Source: Bacillota bacterium | GTDB lineage: Bacteria; Bacillota; Clostridia; Lachnospirales; Lachnospiraceae | DNA length: 54,542 nt | Assembly: GCA_023411225.1 (NCBI GenBank) | Contig: JAEYPA010000040.1 | Location: forward strand, 1-54,542 | Direction: 5' to 3' | Shown here: piece by piece, positions 7,943 through 15,406 of the stretch | Layout of the letters: each line of letters starts with the position of its first letter | How positions within the stretch are numbered: position 1 is the stretch's first letter | The notes under the pieces: model-generated | Seen by the model: the letters and a program-made list of their open reading frames with translations, nothing else | The model's database searches: none | Told to the model about the DNA's origin: nothing | Program-made: the position numbers and the translations under genes

Positions 7943-8740
7943 TCAATCCTCCTTCCCAGCTACGTTACCATTTTTAGCTGCTGCTTTTTTTGCTTCTGCT
8001 GCCGCTTTTGCCTTGGCAAGTTTCTCTGCTTTGGCTGCTGCTTTCTCTGCTTCGATTAAGCCTTTGTTACTGGCACATACAGCACCGGAACATCCGGAGC
8101 AGTTACCACCACAGGCAATATCGCCATTTCCTCGATCTACATTAGTGGCACTTGGAGCCTTCAGTTTATTCTGAAGTCCGGTTAATAAAGCAAGTACAAA
8201 GAATGCACCAGGAGCTGCTGTAAAGATACTAACCTTATAATCCTGCATGAAGCTTAATGCTTGACCAAATACAGTACCATCCCCTAAGAATTCACGAACT
8301 AAACCTATAATCGTTAAAGCAACAGTAAAACCGATACCCATACCAATACCATCAAATGCGGAGAGACCTACGCTGTTTTTATTGGCATATGCCTCTGCAC
8401 GGCCTAAGATAATACAGTTAACTACAATCAGCGGAATATATACACCTAAAAGATCCTGGATAGCAGGAAGATATGCCTGAATGATAAGCTGTACTGCCGT
8501 TACGAAAGAGGCAACTACAACGATATACGCAGGAATCCTAACCTTGTCCGGAATAATCTTACGTAACGCGGAAATCATCATATTGGAAAGAATCAAAACT
8601 ACTGTAGTCGCAAGACCCATGTACAAACCACCGGAAGCGGACTTGGTTACTGCCAAAGTTGGACACATACCTAACATAAGGACAAAAGTAGGATTCTCCC
8701 TTATTGCACCATTATATATACGTTCTATATACTTATTCAC
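7943..8740 (-). CDS. rnfE: Rnf electron transport complex subunit E with Cys- and Ala/Lys-rich tail
   Basis: 265 residues, longer than the roughly 200-230 usual for RnfE. Residues 1-192 are the six-helix membrane protein with Cys26 (GMCPTLA) and Cys108 (VVNCIILG), the partners of the RnfA cysteines. Residues 193-265 form a soluble extension: four Cys at 210, 214, 217 and 222 (CGGNCSGCSGAVC), then a helical Ala/Lys/Glu repeat tract to the end. The tail could bind metal or iron-sulfur, which is inference. It follows rnfG by 12 bases. Confidence 0.94.
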   Translation of the reverse strand: MNKYIERIYNGAIRENPTFVLMLGMCPTLAVTKSASGGLYMGLATTVVLILSNMMISALRKIIPDKVRIPAYIVVVASFVTAVQLIIQAYLPAIQDLLGVYIPLIVVNCIILGRAEAYANKNSVGLSAFDGIGMGIGFTVALTIIGLVREFLGDGTVFGQALSFMQDYKVSIFTAAPGAFFVLALLTGLQNKLKAPSATNVDRGNGDIACGGNCSGCSGAVCASNKGLIEAEKAAAKAEKLAKAKAAAEAKKAAAKNGNVAGKED

Positions 8741-8752
8741 CTTTACACCTCC

Positions 8753-9388
8753 TTAATGTTTAATGCCGTTTTTTGCATAGTATAAGCATGCATTAACAGC
8801 CTTAGTGATTGCATTGGAGGTTTTTGACGCACCGGTTATACCATTAATCTGGTCTTTTCCATTAGCATTACCATCCTTTACAAAGCTAATCTGTGGGGCA
8901 TTAATGCCTTTAAACTGCTCCTTAAATTCAGGTTTAGATGCATTGGCACCATATCCTTCCGTCTCAGAGTTACTTAATACTTCAAGTCCAGTAATCGTTC
9001 CTTCTAAATCTATACCAAGAGAAATAGGAACATCTCCACCGTAGCCTTCGCCACAGGATGCTGTAAATACATAACCTATTAGTTTATCATTGCTATCATA
9101 TGCACCATAAATCTGGCTAATCGTTGTATTGGTAATACCGGCTTCTTCAGCCAATAAATCCTTAGAAGTTTCTGCGATATCTTTAAAGTCACCTTTATCA
9201 TCCTTGAAATTAGCTGCCTCAGTATACACAGCAGCGTAAGCTTTTCTGGTTTCCTCTGCTTTCTTTTCTGCAATCACCGGAGCAGTAAGTGAGTTTACAC
9301 ATGCCAGTAGTAAACCAGCGATTAAGGTAATGACAAAGAGAATAATGGCATCTTTTACTATAGTGTTATTTCCTTTACTTGCTGACAT
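8753..9388 (-). CDS. rnfG: Rnf electron transport complex subunit G
   Basis: 211 residues from the ATG at 9388. An upstream in-frame start at 9439 lies deep inside rnfD, and AAGGGGG nine bases before 9388 supports the later start. One N-terminal membrane helix (about 13-33) precedes an exported FMN-binding domain with the flavinylation motif TGASKT near the C-terminus, where FMN is joined to Thr. The start overlaps the end of rnfD by 14 bases, suggesting translational coupling. Confidence 0.95.
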   Translation of the reverse strand: MSASKGNNTIVKDAIILFVITLIAGLLLACVNSLTAPVIAEKKAEETRKAYAAVYTEAANFKDDKGDFKDIAETSKDLLAEEAGITNTTISQIYGAYDSNDKLIGYVFTASCGEGYGGDVPISLGIDLEGTITGLEVLSNSETEGYGANASKPEFKEQFKGINAPQISFVKDGNANGKDQINGITGASKTSNAITKAVNACLYYAKNGIKH

Positions 9389-10361
9389 TCTTTGCTGCCC
9401 CCTTTCTACCAAATGCTGTAGGAAGTGATATCTTCTCAATCAATGGAACTAACAGGTTACAGAAGATAATCGCATAGGATACACCCTCTGCTGAACCTGC
9501 AAAACGTCTAAATATGGCGGTAATTAGGCCAAGTACAATACCATAGTAAATCTTACCACGGAAAGTAATTGGGCTGGTTGTATAGTCGGTTGCCATAAAA
9601 AATGCACCAATAATCAGACCGCCGCCACACACTTCTGCTGCCAGATAAGTTAGATCAAATCCGTGGCCACCAAAAAGACCCATGAATATTACAAAGGACC
9701 CAATATACATGACTGGAATTCTCCAGCTAATTACTCTACGAATTAATAGATAAGCAGCACCGATTAATAGCATAAGAACAGATACTTCGCCAATACATCC
9801 GAATTTATTACCCACGAACATATCCCAAAGGGTCAACTTATTGGTACTTAAGATATCTGCAGCATTGCCTGCAAGACCACCGTCCTTTAACAACTGAAGT
9901 GGAGTTGCACCTGTGATAGCATCTGCCCCAGTTCCCCACTCAGACATCTGCTTACCAAAGGAAATCAGAAGGAAACAACGAGCTGCTAAAGCAGGGTTCA
10001 TAAAGTTCTGACCAATACCACCATAAAGCATCTTGACTACTAAGATAGCAAAAACACTACCCAGTACTGCAATCCAAATTGGAAGTCTTGGGGATAAGTT
10101 CAATGCCAGAAGCAAACCTGTTACAAATGCACTTAAGTCATGAATAGTAATAGGTTTTTTCATTAATTTTTCATATACATACTCAGTCAAAACACTTGTA
10201 AGAACACAGGCAAGTATAATAAAGAATGCATTCCATCCGAATTTATATACGCCCCAGGCACTAGCTGGGAATAACGCAATGAGAACATCTCCCATCAGAG
10301 TCGTGGTGGAAACCTGATCCCTGATATGCGGAGATGAAGATACGTTTAATAACTTACTCAC
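9375..10361 (-). CDS. rnfD: Rnf electron transport complex subunit D
   Basis: 328 residues with about nine or ten membrane helices. It begins with the conserved SSSPHIRD segment. It carries the covalent-FMN motif ITGATPL in an exported loop, where the Thr bears the flavin, and the conserved GGIGQNFMNPALAAR segment. It passes electrons within the membrane part of the Rnf pump and is the likely ion-translocating subunit with RnfA/E. It starts 20 bases after rnfC and overlaps rnfG. Confidence 0.96.
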   Translation of the reverse strand: MSKLLNVSSSPHIRDQVSTTTLMGDVLIALFPASAWGVYKFGWNAFFIILACVLTSVLTEYVYEKLMKKPITIHDLSAFVTGLLLALNLSPRLPIWIAVLGSVFAILVVKMLYGGIGQNFMNPALAARCFLLISFGKQMSEWGTGADAITGATPLQLLKDGGLAGNAADILSTNKLTLWDMFVGNKFGCIGEVSVLMLLIGAAYLLIRRVISWRIPVMYIGSFVIFMGLFGGHGFDLTYLAAEVCGGGLIIGAFFMATDYTTSPITFRGKIYYGIVLGLITAIFRRFAGSAEGVSYAIIFCNLLVPLIEKISLPTAFGRKGAAKNVSK

Positions 10362-10381
10362 AATTTACACCTCTCTCTGTA

Positions 10382-11707
10382 TTATTTCGCTTTTTTTCTT
10401 TCTGCAATGATCGCTTTTCTAGCCTTCTTAAACTGCTGTGTCAATGGAATTCTAGCTGGACAGGCATACGTGCAGCATCCACATTCATAACATTCCATAC
10501 CTTGAAGACTGACAAACTTGTCTAAGTCGCCCTGCTTTACAGCCTTAGCCATCAAAGCAGGTACCAGACGACATGGACATACAGTCGCACAACGTCCACA
10601 TTTAATACAGTTGCTTTGTGCCACTTCAGCAACCGGATCCTTTTTCATTGCAAGTAATGCAGAGGAAGCTTTTGTAACTGGCACATCGATATCATAAAGG
10701 GCCATACCCATCATAGGGCCACCAGAAATTATTTTCTCAGGTTCTTCTGTAAATCCTCCTGCAGCTTCTACTAGTTCAGCATAGCTAGTACCGGTTTTTA
10801 CGATAAAGTTACTTGGATTTGCTATGGCATCTCCGGTTACTGTAATAACACGGCGAATACTTGGGATATTTTCGCAAACTGCCTCATAAATCGAAATAGC
10901 GGTATCTATATTATTTACCACACAGCCAACATCTGCTGGTAGCAAACTGGAATTCAACTTACGTCCACAGGTAGCAAAGACTAACTTTCTTTCTGCACCT
11001 TGTGGGTATTTGGTCTTTAATACTTTTACGGAAATATTACTTTCATTAGCAATGGCTTCTTCCATTACCTTAATTGCCTCCGGTTTATTATGCTCAATAG
11101 CGATAATACCTTTCGCATTAGGGAACAAAGTAAGAATAATTTTCAATCCTGTCACAATATCTTTAGAGCGTTCAATCATCATTCGATAATCTGAGGTAAG
11201 GTACGGTTCGCATTCCGCACCATTTATAATGACATAATCAATCTTTTCGTCATCCTTAGGTGTTAACTTAACATGAGTCGGGAAGCCTGCACCACCCATA
11301 CCAATAATTCCGGCTTTCTTTACTATTTCTCTAATTTCTTCCTTTGTCATTTTGGTATAATCCCGCTTCTTTCCGTAGCCTTCCACAGTCCTATACTCTC
11401 CGTCGTTTTCTACGATAATCGACTCTATCATGCTGCCAGATGCCACTAAGTGCTTCGCAATTGCTTTCACTTTTCCAGAAACAGAACTACATATGGAAGC
11501 AGATACAAAACCTGTTCCTTCTGCTATGGTTTGTCCCATAAGAACAGTGTCACCCACTGCTACTACCGGTGTAGCCGGCGCACCAATGTGCTGCGATAAC
11601 GGAAACACTAAGTCGCCTTTTGGCATGATAACTTTTGTAACTTTCTCTTTGGATAAATCTTTCCCATCATTGGGATGTATGCCGCCTTTGAAAGTTGCCA
11701 TACGCAT
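10382..11707 (-). CDS. rnfC: Rnf electron transport complex subunit C
   Basis: 441 residues. The N-terminal part (FKGGIHPNDGKDLS, then MPKGDLVFPLSQHIGAPATP) and the flavin/NADH-binding Rossmann-like region (GMGGAGFPTHVKL, INGAECEPYLT) match RnfC/NqrF-partner proteins. Two C-terminal [4Fe-4S] motifs follow: CIKCGRCATVCP and CYECGCCTYACP. RnfC is the peripheral subunit that reduces NAD+. It is the first gene of the operon. GAGGG lies seven bases before the ATG at 11707. Confidence 0.96.
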   Translation of the reverse strand: MRMATFKGGIHPNDGKDLSKEKVTKVIMPKGDLVFPLSQHIGAPATPVVAVGDTVLMGQTIAEGTGFVSASICSSVSGKVKAIAKHLVASGSMIESIIVENDGEYRTVEGYGKKRDYTKMTKEEIREIVKKAGIIGMGGAGFPTHVKLTPKDDEKIDYVIINGAECEPYLTSDYRMMIERSKDIVTGLKIILTLFPNAKGIIAIEHNKPEAIKVMEEAIANESNISVKVLKTKYPQGAERKLVFATCGRKLNSSLLPADVGCVVNNIDTAISIYEAVCENIPSIRRVITVTGDAIANPSNFIVKTGTSYAELVEAAGGFTEEPEKIISGGPMMGMALYDIDVPVTKASSALLAMKKDPVAEVAQSNCIKCGRCATVCPCRLVPALMAKAVKQGDLDKFVSLQGMECYECGCCTYACPARIPLTQQFKKARKAIIAERKKAK

Positions 11708-11957
11708 TGTTAATCCCTCTTTCCTTTAATAGTATAGTATGCCTATATAAGTTGTCCTTGTTGTTATATTTTGAGTATTTATATATAGTATCTCAGCATA
11801 ACCATCACTTATGAAATACATTGTACTAAATATGCGAATATTTCACGCATACACCAAATTGTATCATATTTTTTTACAAAATTCTATTCAATTTTAAAAG
11901 TATGCATGCATTTTCTTGGATACAATCCCAATTAACGGTTATTTTATGCAAATTAAA
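11708..11957. other. Intergenic region upstream of rnfC
   Basis: AT-rich spacer between the terminator of the carbohydrate operon and rnfC. It must hold the rnf promoter. A TATACT hexamer on the minus strand near 11733 lies about 25 bases before the start codon, but no convincing -35 hexamer is paired with it. No small ORF with a ribosome binding site, riboswitch or repeat is recognised. Confidence 0.5.
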
Positions 11958-11999
11958 GAAGCTGTCACACTTTTAACAAAGTTTTTGTGTAACAGCCTC
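11958..11999 (-). terminator. Terminator of the deoC-to-aldolase carbohydrate operon
   Basis: Minus strand: GAGGCTGTTACAC pairs with GTGTGACAGCTTC (13 bp, two G-T pairs) around a 16-base loop, followed by TTTAATTT. It lies 27 bases after the stop of the last gene. Confidence 0.75.
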
Positions 12000-12025
12000 C
12001 AACTCTATGTATCTTATAACATTAC

Positions 12026-12928
12026 TTATTTAACAAGTCCTAATTTAATCATGTTCTCCTTAATTTTAGCTTTTTCAGCATCAGAGGCATCTGACAATGG
12101 AGCACGAACAATTCCAAGAGGTAAGTCGATTAAGCTTGCAGCATATTTGTAACCTGCAAGGAATGGAGCGCCCTTAAGTGCAGTACGAATTTGAAGAATT
12201 TCTTTCTGTTTCTCAAAGGCACCTTCTACATCGCCACTGAAATAGATGTCACAGATGTCGATGATAGGCTTTGGAAATACAGCTGAAATCAGAGAGATAA
12301 TACCGCAACCACCTACCGTAAGAGTAGGGAAGATAGTAGCATCACTACCGGAAACACATTCCCAATGCTTACCCTCTTTAATACCAGCCTGTACACTTTG
12401 CAAATGAATGATATCCTGTGTACTATCCTTATAACCAATAACATTCTCATTGTTGTTAGCAATCTTAGCAACTGTAGCAGGAGTTAAGGTATTGCTAGTC
12501 TGAGGTGCATTATATACATACATAGGAAGCTTTGTGCTTTCCGCTAATTTAGTGAAATATTTAACCATCATATCCTGTGTATATCCTAATACATAAGGCT
12601 GAGTAACACAAACAGCGTCTACACCTGCATCTTCAAAGGATTTTAAGAGCGCAAGAGCATCACAAGGACGAAGTTCTGCAATATTGCCGATTACTGGAAC
12701 TTTACCTTTTGCTTTTTCCACTGCAACCTTGGTCATTGCAACTCTTTCGTCTTGTGTTGTATAAAGGCTCTCACTAGCAAATCCGCCTGTAAACAAGCCT
12801 TTAATACCGGCTTGCAGTTGGAAATCAACCTCGTTTTCAAACATTCCTAAATCAAGTTTTTCATTATCATCAAATGTAGAAACTAATTCTGTAACTGCAC
12901 CTTTAACCATAAATTTTGTTAAGTCCAT
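12026..12928 (-). CDS. DapA-family (dihydrodipicolinate synthase/N-acetylneuraminate lyase) aldolase or dehydratase
   Basis: 300 residues forming a class I TIM-barrel lyase. The Schiff-base Lys is Lys167 (GYKDSTQD) and the conserved Tyr is Tyr139 (YVYNAPQTSN). The usual GTTGE substrate-carboxylate loop reads GGFASES here, so it is probably not a lysine-biosynthesis DapA. Family members act on pyruvate-derived 2-keto-3-deoxy sugar acids or sialic acids, and its place at the end of a sugar-uptake operon points to that kind of role. The exact substrate cannot be read from sequence. It starts 40 bases after the SDR gene. Confidence 0.85.
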   Translation of the reverse strand: MDLTKFMVKGAVTELVSTFDDNEKLDLGMFENEVDFQLQAGIKGLFTGGFASESLYTTQDERVAMTKVAVEKAKGKVPVIGNIAELRPCDALALLKSFEDAGVDAVCVTQPYVLGYTQDMMVKYFTKLAESTKLPMYVYNAPQTSNTLTPATVAKIANNNENVIGYKDSTQDIIHLQSVQAGIKEGKHWECVSGSDATIFPTLTVGGCGIISLISAVFPKPIIDICDIYFSGDVEGAFEKQKEILQIRTALKGAPFLAGYKYAASLIDLPLGIVRAPLSDASDAEKAKIKENMIKLGLVK

Positions 12929-12968
12929 CCTTTGTACCTCCTATAATATTAACATTATCATATGTAAC

Positions 12969-13763
12969 TTATAGCATAGAACCAGCATCAAGCGCTAAAG
13001 ATGCACCTGTGATTAGCTTAGCTTCATCGGAAGTTGCAACCCATACAACATAGTTGCTGACATCCTGTGGCTCAATAAATGCTACGCCCATGGCGCGACT
13101 CTTGCAAAGTGCTTCATTCATTTCCTCAAAGGTCTTGAAATTAGTTCCCTTCATACCATTGATATAGGAAATAAACTCAGGTCTTTCGGTCATTGGTGTT
13201 CTAACCATTGTTGGGCAAATAACATTGACAGTGATACCATATTTCGCAAGCTCTTTTGCTAAAGTCTTTGTAAGTCCTATTACCCCAAATTTAGACATCG
13301 TGTAGTGACCTAATGTAGGAGTTCCCTTTAATCCAGCAGTAGAGGAGATATTGATAATACGACCACTCTTTTGAGCCATCATATACTTGGCTGCTTCCTT
13401 ATTTACACGCCAAGTTCCCATCAAGTTAATATCTATGGTCTTCCATACCTTCTCCTCATCCAGTTCCCATGTCTTTCCAAAAGTCATGATACCTGCATTA
13501 CTAATTACAACATCAATGGTACCAAACTCTTTTGCAGCCTTTGCAAACATATCTACTACTTGATCTTCCTTTGTAACATCACAAGTAACAGCAAGGCCTT
13601 TTCCACCAGCCTCTTCTATTTGTTTTACTGCAGCCTGCATACGGCTATCATCTGGTGAAAATAGATCACCAATTACTACATTGTAGTTTAGTTTTGCAAA
13701 TGCAACAGCATGGCTTAAACCCTGTCCCATCGCTCCACCAGTAATAACGACAGTTTTACTCAT
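12969..13763 (-). CDS. Short-chain dehydrogenase/reductase (SDR)
   Basis: 264 residues from the ATG at 13763, which has AGGAGG upstream; an in-frame start at 13808 has no such site. The Rossmann nucleotide motif TGGAMGQG is at 8-15, with NAG at 89-91, the catalytic Ser near 140 and YTMSK (Tyr154, Lys158). It resembles classical SDRs that oxidise sugars, sugar alcohols or sugar acids with NAD(P). An acidic residue after the second strand (Asp33, GDLF) suggests NAD preference. It lies between the FGGY kinase and the DapA-family gene. Confidence 0.9.
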   Translation of the reverse strand: MSKTVVITGGAMGQGLSHAVAFAKLNYNVVIGDLFSPDDSRMQAAVKQIEEAGGKGLAVTCDVTKEDQVVDMFAKAAKEFGTIDVVISNAGIMTFGKTWELDEEKVWKTIDINLMGTWRVNKEAAKYMMAQKSGRIINISSTAGLKGTPTLGHYTMSKFGVIGLTKTLAKELAKYGITVNVICPTMVRTPMTERPEFISYINGMKGTNFKTFEEMNEALCKSRAMGVAFIEPQDVSNYVVWVATSDEAKLITGASLALDAGSML

Positions 13764-13807
13764 AATATATTCCTCCTTAACTTTACTAGTATGTATTGAA
13801 AATATCA

Positions 13808-15373
13808 TCAGTCATTAAGGCCTCGGATATATTCATCAATCATAATTCTACAATCAGCCAACTCATCAAATACAGGAACCAATTGATCATAGCTATGAAG
13901 AAATACCTTATAAAGTGCATCATAGATATCTTTTGTCTTTGGATCTGGATAAGAAACACTTTCACGCTGAACCAGGCTCTGGGCTTCTTCAAAGTTCTTC
14001 CACAAACCAACACAAACACCACCTAGTTTTGCTGCACCCCAAGTATTAGCTTCCTGCTTCATTGTTGTACACACAACAGGTCTTTGGATAACATTGGCTA
14101 TAATTTGTTTCCATAACTTGCCCTTTGCACCACCGCCAATTAAATAAACTTCTTTAATCTCGCAGGTAGACAATTTATCTAAAGCTTCTAAGCACTCTCT
14201 AAGAATGTAAGCAACACCCTCTAAGATTGCACGACACATATCTCCATAATTATGTTTTGGCTCAAGTCCAATGAAACCGCCACGAGCATTTATATTCTGA
14301 GTTGGCGCACCGCCTCCTCTAAGATATGGCAAAAAGATTAATCCGGATGCCCCAATAGGAGAATTGGCAGCTAAAGCATCCATTTCATCATATTTTATTT
14401 TATAGTTACTATTAGGAATAGTATTTACCAGTTCTCTTGCCCATTGTTGACTTAATCCACCTGAGAAAGCAACCTCATGAGGAACATATCCATCTGTAGT
14501 AGTACTGGATATACATGCAATTCGTTTTTCAAAGTCTAAAAGTGGCACTTCGGAAGACATACCTACCCAAGAACCTGATCCAATATATAGATAGGCTTCT
14601 CCGGCTTTACTTACTCCCGCACCTAAGGTAGCAATCGCAACATCACCACCGCCAACACAAACCGGAGTTCCTGCTAGAAGACCTGTTGCTTTTGCTGCTT
14701 CTTCTGTCACATGACCTAATAAGTCATAGGATTTTTTAATTGGAGGTAACTTCGATTCGTCAATCCCGATATCAGCTAGTATTTTCTTAGACCAAGTACG
14801 GGTATTCACATCCAACATTACCGTTTCAGATGCATCGGAAGGATCTGTTGCTGCAGTTCCTGTCAATTGCAATCCTATATACTCTTTTGGTTGTAGATAA
14901 AGTACTGCTTTTTCAAATAATTCCGGCATATTTTCTCTAAACCACAGAATCTTGTAACCGGTAAATGTCTCCTCGGTCAAGCCAATTCCTGTTTGATAAT
15001 ATACTTTATCCTGCCCACCATTTGCCTCAGCAATCTCCTTTACTTGCTTCGAGCAACGCATATCTGCCCATATCTGACATGGATCCATTAACAGCTTTCC
15101 ATCTTTATCGATTGGAATTAAAGCTGACATCTGTCCACTTGGAGCAACACATGCTATTTCAGATGGATCGGTTTTTGTCTCCTTAAGTAATGCTTGGGAG
15201 GCTTCACAGAAATATGTCCACCAATCTGTTGGGCTCTGCAGAACCATATTAGGACCAGGATACTGTGTCTTATACTCTCCATATTTGCTTCCAAGAATAT
15301 TGGCTTTGGAATCAAAAAGAGCCACTTTTATACCTGTAGAACCTAGGTCTAATGCCATTATTTTGTCCTTCAT
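13808..15373 (-). CDS. FGGY-family carbohydrate kinase (xylulokinase-like)
   Basis: 521 residues. The N-terminal phosphate loop MALDLGSTGIKVALFD and the second ATPase half with CVGGGDVAIATLGAG, YIGSGSW and VYLIGGGAKGKLWKQI place it in the FGGY kinase family of the Hsp70/actin fold. Members phosphorylate sugars and polyols such as xylulose, glycerol, ribulose, fuculose or autoinducer-2. It is closest in general look to xylulokinases, but its neighbours include a deoxyribose-phosphate aldolase, so the substrate is open. GGAGG lies eight bases before the ATG. It begins 33 bases after the transporter gene. Confidence 0.92.
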   Translation of the reverse strand: MKDKIMALDLGSTGIKVALFDSKANILGSKYGEYKTQYPGPNMVLQSPTDWWTYFCEASQALLKETKTDPSEIACVAPSGQMSALIPIDKDGKLLMDPCQIWADMRCSKQVKEIAEANGGQDKVYYQTGIGLTEETFTGYKILWFRENMPELFEKAVLYLQPKEYIGLQLTGTAATDPSDASETVMLDVNTRTWSKKILADIGIDESKLPPIKKSYDLLGHVTEEAAKATGLLAGTPVCVGGGDVAIATLGAGVSKAGEAYLYIGSGSWVGMSSEVPLLDFEKRIACISSTTTDGYVPHEVAFSGGLSQQWARELVNTIPNSNYKIKYDEMDALAANSPIGASGLIFLPYLRGGGAPTQNINARGGFIGLEPKHNYGDMCRAILEGVAYILRECLEALDKLSTCEIKEVYLIGGGAKGKLWKQIIANVIQRPVVCTTMKQEANTWGAAKLGGVCVGLWKNFEEAQSLVQRESVSYPDPKTKDIYDALYKVFLHSYDQLVPVFDELADCRIMIDEYIRGLND

Positions 15374-15406
15374 TGGGCATTCCTCCTATGTATTATAATT
15401 ACCTTG

